Of a stretch of 64,000 bases of DNA, positions 39,544 through 50,201 are shown piece after piece (within the stretch, counting starts at the first letter, position 1; each line of letters begins with the position of its first letter). Source of the stretch: Tritrichomonas foetus (Eukaryota > Parabasalia > Tritrichomonadida > Tritrichomonadidae); assembly GCA_001839685.1 (NCBI GenBank), contig MLAK01000571.1, forward strand, positions 115,413 through 179,412. Reading direction: 5' to 3'. Position numbers and translations under genes: made by a program. The notes beneath the pieces were generated by a model. That model was not told where the DNA came from and did no database searches. It saw only the letters and a list, made by a program, of their open reading frames with translations.

Positions 39544-40518
39544 ATGTACATTCAAAATTGTGTTATAATCTCATTTATTTTTGTTGGGGTGTATCTAATT
39601 TTTACCAGTTTTTTTTTAAAATTTTGTTTTACTGCTTACTATTATGAATTCAGAGGTGGTCCTCCAGAGTATTGCTTGACACGTCAAGATCTTATTAATC
39701 GTATCAACCATTTTGAATTCCAATATGTATTGCTTCCAACAATTTGGATTGATGAAGATCTTGAATTGAGTTGCAACGAATTGCCAGCCACTTGGATTCC
39801 TGCAATGACCAGAAAAAGTCAAAATCCTTATTACTCAATAAAGTCATTTCAATCAAATCAAACTTATACATTCACATTAGATACGTCAAACTGTGAAAGC
39901 GATAACTGTCCAGGTTTTGCATTTGAAAATATTAAATTGAACTTGAAAGGAAATAATTTGAATACAACAGCATTTTACATCAATAAAAATGTGAATATTT
40001 CGATAGAAAATGATGATTTTTCATTAAATGTTGATATAGCCAAATTAACTATGTTCCAGCTTTCATTGTTTTCCAAGTTTTCGTTTTCACAATTGACATT
40101 AGAAGATAATTTGGAAGACTTTTCACTAGATGATGAATCGAATCAAACATTACCTGAAAAAAATTATAAATTTGGAAATATTTACATCGAAAATTCTTTT
40201 TGTGAGCCTAATTATCTATATTTTCCAGTTTTATTAGATACAAATGTAACTTTTGCTGAAGATTATTTATATATTGAAATGAATGAGCGTTCTGATTTGG
40301 TTATTCATTTGCCTATTTTCGATTATTCAAATGGCTTTTATTTTAATATCCAAAAAAGTAATATAAACTTTTTTGTTCAAGGAAATATAAACTATTCATG
40401 TCAATTTCCTCATTCATTTTATTTGATTCAAAATAAAGAATCAAAAAATGTGAATATTTCGATCGGAAAGGGAAATTTTTTAAGTACAGTTGGAATTTTT
40501 TATGATGATTCATCATGA
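39544..40518 (+). CDS. Large surface protein, N-terminal part (ends at in-frame TGA)
   Basis: 324 residues from the ATG at 39544. A hydrophobic segment at about 7-30 (VIISFIFVGVYLIFTSFFLK) acts as signal peptide or anchor. The ectodomain is rich in Asn, Ser, Phe and N-glycosylation sequons with beta-type patterning and few Cys. The frame stops at TGA 40516-40518 after YDDSS. Translation in the same frame continues without another stop for 777 codons to 42852 with the same composition, so this is the front of a single 1102-codon gene. The domain family is not recognised; the layout (signal, long beta-rich ectodomain, one C-terminal membrane segment) is common in trichomonad surface proteins. 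Confidence 0.65.
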   Translation: MYIQNCVIISFIFVGVYLIFTSFFLKFCFTAYYYEFRGGPPEYCLTRQDLINRINHFEFQYVLLPTIWIDEDLELSCNELPATWIPAMTRKSQNPYYSIKSFQSNQTYTFTLDTSNCESDNCPGFAFENIKLNLKGNNLNTTAFYINKNVNISIENDDFSLNVDIAKLTMFQLSLFSKFSFSQLTLEDNLEDFSLDDESNQTLPEKNYKFGNIYIENSFCEPNYLYFPVLLDTNVTFAEDYLYIEMNERSDLVIHLPIFDYSNGFYFNIQKSNINFFVQGNINYSCQFPHSFYLIQNKESKNVNISIGKGNFLSTVGIFYDDSS

Positions 40519-42852
40519 AGTTTATTTTCTACTACACTTCATGATTGTAATCTTTATTATTACAACGAAAATAAAATCGATTCTCTTTCCTTATATAATG
40601 TTCAGTTTTATGCTTATACTAGTATTGAAATAGAATCAACATTTACTTTTTCTGGAAATATTCCTGTTCAAACAAATTTAAATTTGTCATGTAGCTATAT
40701 AAATGTAATCAATAGTGATTATGAATTCTCACAATTAATGGCAGTTAAAGGGAAAAATATCAATGTGACTGTAAATTACATTAATTCCTGCAGTCATATA
40801 ATTGGTGATGTTTATTTACGAAAAGGAATCAAAGTGCCTAATAGTGCATCAAGTATCACCATTCAAAATCTATATTTCATTGATCATCCAGCTGTTGAGT
40901 TGTCATATCTTTGGGGATCGAATTCTGAATGTCCAATTAATATCACTGGAAACATATTCGGCAATGCTAATATTGTTCCAATGACATCAACAAAAGAATT
41001 TATTAAATATATTTGTGGTAATGCAGTTGATGAAAGTTTTTTCAATATTTCCTACATCGGGACAACAATACAACACATTCCATTTGAAATATTAAAAATA
41101 GATAATTGCATTGTCACTAATCAAACCTCTGCTAAACCTGCTGAATCAATTGTGATATGTTTTGATGGACCAAGTAACAAATGTCCAAAAACATATAATG
41201 TTTTACCTGAAAATGATGATGATTGGAGTATTTATTATACTCCTTATTTAACTAAAATTGAATTTAACATGATGAGAGATGTTATGATTGATTTATCAGT
41301 AATTAAACATGAATTAAGTGTAATATTTCAACCATATGTTCCAATTTTCCAAGTTTCTCCTGGTTATGATGTAAAAATTGCTTCGTCACAACGAGCAGCA
41401 AATTATATTTTGAATTGGCAACTTGGATCAACAACAGTAGCCAATGTGATGACAATTACATTTATGAATTATTTAAGTATGAAAAATATCATAACAATTC
41501 AAAAATCACTGAAATATGATCCTAAGAACTTCAAAATGATGCTTGATTTTTACGAGCTTACGTATTTGGCAATCGAATATATGTCCCAAATCAATGATTT
41601 ATCAGATATTCTACCTAGTATTCCATGTTTGATCGTCAATTCAAAAGAGATAATAATAAACATTGAATATACAAATGATGGATGGTCAATTGGAACCAGT
41701 ACAGAAAACTACACTGTCAATGGATTCTATCATTCCAATTTCACATTGCAAATTACTAAATACAGTTCAAGTTATAAACGATTGGTTGTTTCTGTTAATG
41801 CAAATAACCCATATTTGATGTATCTAATGATTGAATATGGTTCAACTTTAAGTAATATCGTTCAACTTGCTGGTGACTGGAAACCATTTCAAATGATTTG
41901 TCCTTTAATATTAGGAGGAACACTTACTCTGGAAATACCATTTGATTTTATTCCTATTAATTTAGATGATCGAATTCAGTATATTTTTCATATCATTAGG
42001 CGTGAAATTGCCTTAAATATTACAGGTGTGTATGCAAAAAATCAAGTAATGACAATATATTCAATAGTTTATATGAATTATTGTCAATTAATTACATTTT
42101 CTCATAGTCAAAGTGAAATTATTTCTATTATTTTTATGGAAAATGTTGACTCAATTCGAGCAATTTCTTCATCATCATCAAATGAAATAAAATTTATCTT
42201 TCGAAAGCTATTAATTATAGACAATTCACTTGTAAGATTTTGGAGTGAATCAAGTGAAATTAAAATCACTGGAGAAGGTGAGCTTCTGAATCCAACTTTT
42301 CGTGATTCAATTGTATTAATTTGGGACTACTTGAAGAATGACAATAGGTGGAAAGCTCCAACAATTAAAGCAGCTGATTCTTTAGTACGATGCAAATTCA
42401 TAATTCAAGAACAAAAAGCAAATTTTTCAGATGAAGATGTCAATCAAATGAAACATTTTTATTTTGTAATGGCTGCTTCGTCTGATTTAACATTAGATGA
42501 ATTTAACGATAAAATTGAATTCGAAAGTGATTCATTAGAGCTTAAATTTGAAAACCGCTCAATAAAGTTTGAAACTTTTATATGTTATATGATGGATTTT
42601 GAGCCAGATATATTTACTGAAAATGGAATTGTTGAAAGTGAAAACGCTTTATCTTTGGGATTTTATTTGAGAAGAATCGACGACATTGTGGAAAATGAAA
42701 ACAAAACGATTTTATCTCAAGGATTAAGTAATTCGCAAATTACTGTCATATCTTTTGGTGTTACATCTTTTATACTCATTTTGGTCATTGTTATAATTGC
42801 AATCATTTACAGACAAAAGAATCGAATTGACCGACTGTTAGAAAATAAATGA
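40519..42852 (+). CDS. Large surface protein, C-terminal part with membrane anchor
   Basis: Continues the frame of the upstream part right after TGA 40516-40518. The first in-frame ATG is at 40738, so a shorter separate protein from there is possible but would lack a signal peptide. The ectodomain carries many Asn-X-Ser/Thr sequons and alternating hydrophobic strands. Near the end there is one membrane segment (ITVISFGVTSFILILVIVII) followed by a short basic tail (RQKNRIDRLLENK), giving a type I topology. The natural terminator is TGA at 42850-42852. No enzyme motif was found. Function is unknown; surface location is inferred from topology. Confidence 0.68.
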   Translation, partial: SLFSTTLHDCNLYYYNENKIDSLSLYNVQFYAYTSIEIESTFTFSGNIPVQTNLNLSCSYINVINSDYEFSQLMAVKGKNINVTVNYINSCSHIIGDVYLRKGIKVPNSASSITIQNLYFIDHPAVELSYLWGSNSECPINITGNIFGNANIVPMTSTKEFIKYICGNAVDESFFNISYIGTTIQHIPFEILKIDNCIVTNQTSAKPAESIVICFDGPSNKCPKTYNVLPENDDDWSIYYTPYLTKIEFNMMRDVMIDLSVIKHELSVIFQPYVPIFQVSPGYDVKIASSQRAANYILNWQLGSTTVANVMTITFMNYLSMKNIITIQKSLKYDPKNFKMMLDFYELTYLAIEYMSQINDLSDILPSIPCLIVNSKEIIINIEYTNDGWSIGTSTENYTVNGFYHSNFTLQITKYSSSYKRLVVSVNANNPYLMYLMIEYGSTLSNIVQLAGDWKPFQMICPLILGGTLTLEIPFDFIPINLDDRIQYIFHIIRREIALNITGVYAKNQVMTIYSIVYMNYCQLITFSHSQSEIISIIFMENVDSIRAISSSSSNEIKFIFRKLLIIDNSLVRFWSESSEIKITGEGELLNPTFRDSIVLIWDYLKNDNRWKAPTIKAADSLVRCKFIIQEQKANFSDEDVNQMKHFYFVMAASSDLTLDEFNDKIEFESDSLELKFENRSIKFETFICYMMDFEPDIFTENGIVESENALSLGFYLRRIDDIVENENKTILSQGLSNSQITVISFGVTSFILILVIVIIAIIYRQKNRIDRLLENK

Positions 42853-43082
42853 AAACATTGAATCACTCAGATCATCATTTTAAATCTATGACATTTCCCT
42901 TATAATGATGAATATATTTATAAACATTTTTTAAGAATAAATTGATTTCCTGTTATAATTTTTTGATATAAATTGAATGATTTTTTCTCCTTTTCCCAAT
43001 AATTATATGAATGAAGACAATCAAACCAAATTGATCAATTTGAGAACAAAATCTAATGTGATTGACAAAAGTCATTAAACTA

Positions 43083-46000
43083 ATGGAAAAAGTTTTTGAA
43101 AGGTGTAAACTATTGAAATTTTCAAATGTAATGAAACCATCTAAGCAAGACTTAGAAGATCCATACGTTCAACAAATTATTGAATATTTCAGAAACAATA
43201 GTAAAAATTCTTTTGTCTCATCAAATCTACCCGAAGAGTTAAAATATTTCATAACAAATTTAAAACAAACAGAAGTTTTATATTCCAAGAAGGACATATA
43301 TCCTAAGATAATTAATGAAAATTATAAGAAATATTTGGAGCAACTTTTTTGTCTTGATCATATGATTTCTCATGAACAATATGCATTGTTTCAATATTTA
43401 GCTGAAAACATTGAAGTCTTTAAAGAAAATCATACTTCTATTTATCCATTTTTAGCAAGGACTCTATTTCGGTACTTTCATTTAATTCAAAAATCTATTT
43501 TTTATTTTGAAAATGAAACATCAAGCGAAAACTCTCAAAAAATTGAACACAATGATTCACAAGATAATAATCCACATGAAAATACTAAAGGCACAGAATC
43601 CAATCCCAAAGAAAACAATAATAGCTCATTCAAAAATGACATAAGTTCAAATGAAAATAATTCAAACTCAAAAACTATTCCAAATAATGAAAGTCAGAAT
43701 GAAGATAATGCTAAAATAGATGAAAATAACTCAAATCCAAAAAGTATAAATCAAGAAAATATCGCAATAGAAATAGAACAAAAGGATATTCCTAGTTTTG
43801 TATCTATTTTGGATGAAAAATATACAGCTGTGATGTACAGAGTTTCGGTTCCTTCTTTTTTAATTTACAGCAATAGCCAAATCATTGAAGAAAGTTTACT
43901 ATTTAAGTTTCCAACGAGCCAAATTGATTTTGAAAACACAATATTAAGAAAATTTGATATGGGAATTTTTACGGAGATTATGTTTGTTACAACAAGATTA
44001 ACTCACTTCCAAGTTGCAATGAATTATATATTACTTTTATTGAAGAATTTTGAAAAAATCACTCATGAAGAAAAGTTAATGATTGAACGTTTCTTTGATA
44101 GAGTTCGAACAAAATATGTAAATTCTTTTTATCTTGATTTATATCCAAGTGACCAAAATTTGTTGTTGATTAAATTCGATAAGCTTCTTCTGAATCTATC
44201 TTTTTGTAAAGAAAAAAATGAAGAAATATTTGAAAGCAATATGAAATCAATTTCTTCAGGATTATGGGCAATCATTGAAATTATTATTAAAATTCCTCGA
44301 ATTAAAGAATTTATTATTAAAAATAAATTGTTTACTGAATCAATTATTAAATTCTCTGTATGGAATATGATTAACTCCAACTTTTTTATTGTGAAAGAAA
44401 AAGAACAAAAAGATTGCATTATTGTTCGACATGTTAATAAAACTAAAATTTTTGAGTTTGCAGAAAAGTTTGTTCCTTACATTGATGATTTATCATTTTT
44501 CGAGCATTTAGATAAAAATGAAGAAAATGAATCTTCTTTGAAAGACTCACTAAATATTGTGAAGGGACTGGTTGCTGTTTTGGATTGTAACAAATCAATA
44601 CTGGAAATTATTTTAAAGGCAAACGAAATTGTAAAATTTTATCAAAACAATGAAAACAATGAAATTTATCAAAAATATCAAATTATTATTTCTATAATAT
44701 ATTTAGTTTGTGAATTATTTAGAAATTACCAAGATAAAGAAATTAGTTTTGATTCAATTCAAGATTTTTGTAATCTCCAATTTTTATTCAATAATTTCTT
44801 GTTTGAAAAAGAAACAAATTTAATAACCAAATTCAATTTAGTTGCTAGAAAATCTTTATTTGATGCACTATTAAGGATTTCTATTGTTTCTGATGAAGTT
44901 TATTCTGGAATTCTAAAATGTTTATCAGATTTTTATATAAATACAAGAATGTCGATTTGTGATGAAATAAATATTTACTTTGTGAAATCGATTACCGAAA
45001 ATGAATCCTTCTTCAATAATTTTAATCCAAATGATTATTTGGAAAATTTCATCAACTATGCAAATTTGCTACATAAAAATTTACCAAAAATGAAGAGATT
45101 TTATTTCTTGTTAGAAACATTACTAGATAATCCAAAACTTTGTAATCATTTTGCCTCATCACAAGTTTTCTTGAACTTTTTATATGAAAAATTATCAGAC
45201 GATGAAATTAAAGTTTATATTCTCAACTTAGTGAAAAAAATGACTAAGATTATTAATTTATATGATTCATTTATTTGTTTAACAAACTGTTTATTAAATA
45301 GAGCATTGATGAACGAAAAATTGATAAATCAGCAAATTATTAGTTATAATGTCATTATTTTTTCCTATTTATTTGTAAATTCTCCTCAAACTGTCCATAT
45401 TTGTCTTCAAGCAAACTTAGTTAATAATTTAATCAGTTATCTCCATAAAATTGATTCTGAAGAACAACTTGTCGAAATTCTATCTTTACTTTTAACTCTT
45501 TCTTCATCCAAACAAATTGATAAAATTTATGGAGTGGATTACCAAATTTTAAATAAAATATCATTTTCGCATTCTGTGATTCAAATTTTAAATAAATTAA
45601 TTTATGGTGATGAAATTGAAAGCTTGGCTACTTCAATTTTAACATTTAAAAATGTAGAGGTACTTTGGATGGTTCACAATTATTTGAAAAATCATCCAAA
45701 AGAGCACTTTGTATTTTTTGATTATATTAACAAAATTTCCAATATATCATTTTTTAATCAATTGAAAATTTCCAATTCGAGTTTTTTCAATAATTGTCTT
45801 CAATATATTTGTGAAAATGCAAATAATATTTCTCACATTTATCTTGAAATTGTCTCTTCAATTTTCGTATGGAATTTTCCTTCAAAATTGTTTTCACCAA
45901 ATATTCCCAAAGAAAACCAATTAAATATCTTTTCAAAATCTTTTGATAAACGGGCTCTTGATTTCCCGAAAAAGTATTTTAGTTTAAATAATAATCCAGA

Positions 46001-49000
46001 AGGACTCATGATTGGACCATTAACTGCTTTTTATCAGACTTTATCAATATCTATTACATTCTATGTCGATGAATATATTAACCATGACTATACATATCAT
46101 TTAATGAAAGATAAAAATGAAAGATTTTGTTTAGTTTTGAAAAATGGGACAATAATAATTGAAAATAATCATATAATTCTAGCCAAATCCATAACCAACA
46201 TCATAATTCCTCAGAAATGGCATCGAATTTTAATTTCTTTCAACAATAAGCGAGTGTTTGTTGCTATTGATGGGGTGAAAGCTTTTGAAAATAATATTAT
46301 TTTGAATGTTCCATTTCTAAATACCTCAGAAACAGGATTAGTATTAAAAATTGGATCAAATTTCACTGGATTAATCGGAGATATTCAAATTCTAAAAGCT
46401 AATTTGTATACTGATGCCAATATTTTAGAAATGTCTTCCAGAAAGCCCGCAAAAAATTCACCATTTTCTCAATCTGTTATTTATTTTAAGCCTTTAATCC
46501 ATAATGATCCATCAATATATGACTATTTGAATCAAAATACTGCAGTTTCTTTTATTGGAAATTCATTAGTCAATCATAAAATTATCTTCTCTCAATTAAT
46601 GGAAAATGATTTTGTTTTGTTGCTTTTTGCTGATTTAACAATCAATAACCATTTGATAAAAATTTTGAATTTATTAATAAATATTTTAATGATGGAAAAT
46701 AATGAATCATTTATATTGGAAAACAAATTATTTTCCAAAGATCTCGAATATTTTAAATTATTTGTTCAAACACTTAACGAAAACATAAAATTATTTAGTC
46801 GTGATTCATTTATGCTGACAGTTAAACTTTTCAAATTAATCAAAAATAATGAAAAAAGAAAGTATTTCTTTACTCATTTCTTTTTATCTATTGAAAATTG
46901 GCACAGTGTTTCATTTGATATTTATCAAATTTTGATATATAAAATTATCCCACAACTTTTGAACGAAGAAATTTTAATCAACTCAATGAATTCACATCAC
47001 ATATTTAAAGTTATTAATACTTTTCCTCAAAATAAATCTATTCACACAAAAGTACAAATTTATAAAATTTTATTTTCTTATATTGAAAATTCAATTCAAT
47101 TTCACAAGAATATCAAACAAGAATTATTGAGTGATTTAATGAATTGTGATGAAGAAAATTATATTGAAATTTGTTCAATAATGTTAGGACTTAATACTTT
47201 ATATAGATTTGACAATAAAACAATAAATTCCGTCTTTTCTGAGTTAGACCAAAATATCCTTTTCATGAGAATTCTAGAGATTGTAGACACAAAGAAACTT
47301 AAATTTTATATTGATGATCATTGTGTTTTGAACTTACTTTCACAAATATTTGAAGAAGATTCTCTTCATTCAATAAATATTGCTTTGATTGTATCAACTT
47401 TATTAATTGATAACTTCAATATATTTGAAATATATGAGACTATAATCAAAATGATGAGATTTGAAAAGAATATTAAAATCGAATTATTTTTATGTTGGAC
47501 AGTTTATCTCATCTTAAAATACTCAAATAATCTAGATTCACTCTTTAAATTATTAATTACCTACGAATCATCGTTAATTCACAAGTTTATTGCTTTTCTT
47601 GTAATCATTTGTAATCATAATAACATTGAATATGATAGTATTATTTCCGAATTGATGAAATTATTAGTTGATTCGCATAAGTATCAAGAATTAATGAAAT
47701 CAATTCTCATTTTATATATTCTCCCAGAAAATAAACCATTTAATGTTAACAATAATGAAGGTGGTTTATCATTTTTTAAAATCATACAATCTTTAAACCA
47801 TTTTGGATATGATGATTTCCATGAAATTCTCTTTCTTAAAGATTCTTTGATAATGAATTTGGTTAAATTAATTCCACAATTTAATAGAATTAATTTCATT
47901 CCAGAACTCGGTGTAATTTTGGCAATGTTGCATAAAAATGATGAACATTCGATTATAAACACTATTATGAAGCAATGCTCAATTAATCAAACAGAATTTG
48001 ATTATATTAAAAATGTTTTTAATTATTTTGGAGAAGAATTCAATTTGGAGGTTAATGTTTTGAACAATGAATGCGAATCGCAGAAAATAAACAATACATT
48101 ATCACTCAATGTTGATGCAATCATTAATCAGTATGTTCAATCTATTAATATTTTGAAAGAAAAAATTTTTGAATATTCTATTAAATTTGAAATTAATAAT
48201 GAAATTTCTTTTGAAGAAAGCGATTTCATTTCAGATCAGTTGAAGTATAAATATAATTCATTTTATTCTCAGCTAACAAACCTAAAGAATGAAAAAGATG
48301 ATCATATCGAAAGAAATTTCATAATTTTTGGTCCTAACTTTCTTCCCATTGGAAATTCAAATATTAATCCATTCACTTGTTTACGAAAATATGAAGAAGA
48401 AGAAGAATACAAAAATAGAATCACTTTGAAATATCAAGGATTTGAAGCATGCTATAGAATTTTCATATTTCCCCATTATTTTGTTCTCGGCGGAATGAAA
48501 ATTATGAGAAAAAATGTCAAATTTATTGTTATTCACCAGGAGCTTGAAATCGAAGTTTTTATTACAAATGGTTTACAATTTATTATCATCTTTGAAGATA
48601 AAGTGGTATTACAAAAATTTATTGAAAACTTTTCTATTTTATCTTTCGAATATCTCAATTCGATTTCTCAAAACCTAACCATTTTAGAAACATTAATTTA
48701 CTTAAATTTCATAAATGGTAAATCATTTAATGATCCAACACAATATCCCTTGTTAGATAAAAATGTTCCAATTACACTAGATTCTATTAAAGAATTCGAA
48801 ATACTTGTTAATATAAACCATGATGAAAATAAAATTGAACGAAAAGAACAATTAATTAAATTGAATAATTGGTTAAATGAAGAGTTTCATTATTCAATCT
48901 CTAATGAAAACAATGATTATGCTCGAAATGATGTATTTTCACGTGGAACAATTCGATGTATCAGTGTATTTTCAGATACAATTACATTTTTATATGTTAA

Positions 49001-49904
49001 TGACCGAAAAATGTTTTATCTAGACAACAAGAAAAATTTGATTGGTTCAACAATTGTTTTACCACCAAAAGTTCCACAGCCTACCATTCAAATTTTCAAT
49101 AGAAATAGTTTACTTCCATCCAATGCATTAATTAGTCTCTTTTCTAATCCACTATGCTTTGTTTTAAATGGTACTTACATTGCTGTTGCTTTTAATGAAA
49201 TTAATTCTATGCTAATTTATAAAATTAAAATGTCTAAATTGAGTTTACTCCGAAAAATTAAACATTCACGAAAAATCACAGAAATATCAGGAAATAAAAC
49301 AGATACAATTATATACTATTTAGAAAACTCATCTGAAATTTACACCGTTTTTATAAATTCTATCGATGATTCCTTATCAGAAAATCATTTTCATTTATGT
49401 GTGAATTATTCTATTAGGAATCATCTAAACTCCAACTTTTCAAATCAAATTAAAAAAATTGTTTCAAATCAAAACTTTATTGTTGCTTATGACATTAAAT
49501 GCAATGTTTATATTTCTACATTATTTAATAACCAAGTTATTTCTTCCTTTAAAATCGAATCAACACCAACAAATTTGCTTTTCTCAGAATCAAATCAAAT
49601 TATTGCATTATACAATCGAAATAAAATCATTGTTTATTCTATTAATGGTGTGAAAAAGAATGAATATCAAGCAGAAAATGGATATTTGATTTCTCAAGTT
49701 TTGTTAATGAATAATGATACAATTTCACTTGTGTATACGAATAATATAATTGAATGCTTTGATACTAAAGTTGAAAACTTTCGAAAAATTTATTCCCAAA
49801 AATTCACAGATAAAATCACTCTCATTGCTTATAATGAAAAATTAAATTATATTTCTTTTGTATCAAATGAAAAAAGCATTAATGGAATTTTTTTTGAGAA
49901 ATAA
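43083..49904 (+). CDS. Giant BEACH-family protein with reduced BEACH domain
   Basis: 2273 residues from the ATG at 43083 (the earlier TTG at 43062 is not a start). An Asn/Ser-rich insert at about 155-235 interrupts a long helical-repeat N-terminal half. A concanavalin-like (LamG) domain lies at about 974-1115 (ISITFYVDEY, then WHRILISFNNKRVFVAIDG), as in LYST, LRBA and WDFY3. A PH-like region starts at about 1766, followed at about 1855-1905 by the front of a BEACH domain (INGKSFNDPTQYPLL). The remaining 200-plus residues of BEACH are not there; about 50 linker residues lead to WD40-like strands from about 1953 to the end. BEACH proteins scaffold membrane trafficking and autophagy. The low-complexity insert and the lost BEACH core suggest a divergent scaffold. 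Confidence 0.72.
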   Translation: MEKVFERCKLLKFSNVMKPSKQDLEDPYVQQIIEYFRNNSKNSFVSSNLPEELKYFITNLKQTEVLYSKKDIYPKIINENYKKYLEQLFCLDHMISHEQYALFQYLAENIEVFKENHTSIYPFLARTLFRYFHLIQKSIFYFENETSSENSQKIEHNDSQDNNPHENTKGTESNPKENNNSSFKNDISSNENNSNSKTIPNNESQNEDNAKIDENNSNPKSINQENIAIEIEQKDIPSFVSILDEKYTAVMYRVSVPSFLIYSNSQIIEESLLFKFPTSQIDFENTILRKFDMGIFTEIMFVTTRLTHFQVAMNYILLLLKNFEKITHEEKLMIERFFDRVRTKYVNSFYLDLYPSDQNLLLIKFDKLLLNLSFCKEKNEEIFESNMKSISSGLWAIIEIIIKIPRIKEFIIKNKLFTESIIKFSVWNMINSNFFIVKEKEQKDCIIVRHVNKTKIFEFAEKFVPYIDDLSFFEHLDKNEENESSLKDSLNIVKGLVAVLDCNKSILEIILKANEIVKFYQNNENNEIYQKYQIIISIIYLVCELFRNYQDKEISFDSIQDFCNLQFLFNNFLFEKETNLITKFNLVARKSLFDALLRISIVSDEVYSGILKCLSDFYINTRMSICDEINIYFVKSITENESFFNNFNPNDYLENFINYANLLHKNLPKMKRFYFLLETLLDNPKLCNHFASSQVFLNFLYEKLSDDEIKVYILNLVKKMTKIINLYDSFICLTNCLLNRALMNEKLINQQIISYNVIIFSYLFVNSPQTVHICLQANLVNNLISYLHKIDSEEQLVEILSLLLTLSSSKQIDKIYGVDYQILNKISFSHSVIQILNKLIYGDEIESLATSILTFKNVEVLWMVHNYLKNHPKEHFVFFDYINKISNISFFNQLKISNSSFFNNCLQYICENANNISHIYLEIVSSIFVWNFPSKLFSPNIPKENQLNIFSKSFDKRALDFPKKYFSLNNNPEGLMIGPLTAFYQTLSISITFYVDEYINHDYTYHLMKDKNERFCLVLKNGTIIIENNHIILAKSITNIIIPQKWHRILISFNNKRVFVAIDGVKAFENNIILNVPFLNTSETGLVLKIGSNFTGLIGDIQILKANLYTDANILEMSSRKPAKNSPFSQSVIYFKPLIHNDPSIYDYLNQNTAVSFIGNSLVNHKIIFSQLMENDFVLLLFADLTINNHLIKILNLLINILMMENNESFILENKLFSKDLEYFKLFVQTLNENIKLFSRDSFMLTVKLFKLIKNNEKRKYFFTHFFLSIENWHSVSFDIYQILIYKIIPQLLNEEILINSMNSHHIFKVINTFPQNKSIHTKVQIYKILFSYIENSIQFHKNIKQELLSDLMNCDEENYIEICSIMLGLNTLYRFDNKTINSVFSELDQNILFMRILEIVDTKKLKFYIDDHCVLNLLSQIFEEDSLHSINIALIVSTLLIDNFNIFEIYETIIKMMRFEKNIKIELFLCWTVYLILKYSNNLDSLFKLLITYESSLIHKFIAFLVIICNHNNIEYDSIISELMKLLVDSHKYQELMKSILILYILPENKPFNVNNNEGGLSFFKIIQSLNHFGYDDFHEILFLKDSLIMNLVKLIPQFNRINFIPELGVILAMLHKNDEHSIINTIMKQCSINQTEFDYIKNVFNYFGEEFNLEVNVLNNECESQKINNTLSLNVDAIINQYVQSINILKEKIFEYSIKFEINNEISFEESDFISDQLKYKYNSFYSQLTNLKNEKDDHIERNFIIFGPNFLPIGNSNINPFTCLRKYEEEEEYKNRITLKYQGFEACYRIFIFPHYFVLGGMKIMRKNVKFIVIHQELEIEVFITNGLQFIIIFEDKVVLQKFIENFSILSFEYLNSISQNLTILETLIYLNFINGKSFNDPTQYPLLDKNVPITLDSIKEFEILVNINHDENKIERKEQLIKLNNWLNEEFHYSISNENNDYARNDVFSRGTIRCISVFSDTITFLYVNDRKMFYLDNKKNLIGSTIVLPPKVPQPTIQIFNRNSLLPSNALISLFSNPLCFVLNGTYIAVAFNEINSMLIYKIKMSKLSLLRKIKHSRKITEISGNKTDTIIYYLENSSEIYTVFINSIDDSLSENHFHLCVNYSIRNHLNSNFSNQIKKIVSNQNFIVAYDIKCNVYISTLFNNQVISSFKIESTPTNLLFSESNQIIALYNRNKIIVYSINGVKKNEYQAENGYLISQVLLMNNDTISLVYTNNIIECFDTKVENFRKIYSQKFTDKITLIAYNEKLNYISFVSNEKSINGIFFEK

Positions 49905-50201
49905 AACCTAAATTGGAGAGTCACTTAATAAAATGAATGAGATGAGTGAAATTTGATTCACATTTCTCAAAATACAATTTTCATAAAAGTTTACTTTATG
50001 AGATGCAACAAATGATTATCATGATTAGGCCATTCATTAAATTGAGGAAATAACACTCTATCGTAAAAATAAGATAAGAAATGAATTAATTCATTTATTT
50101 ACATAAATAAATATTTCAAACAATCGATGCTCATTACAAGCACATTTTGCTCATTTTATAAAAATGCATCCGCTTATTGCTAAATTCCTCTTCATAGAAA
50201 A
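49905..50201. other. Intergenic between convergent genes
   Basis: About 300 bases of AT-rich sequence between the 3' ends of the BEACH-family gene and the vWA gene. Nothing else is seen. Confidence 0.4.

Noticed and set aside
10109..40518. Stop-codon reassignment to explain both internal stops
   Set aside because: TAA, TAG and TGA all terminate intact genes in this window (for example TAG at 25513 and TGA at 54171), and the two internal stops differ.
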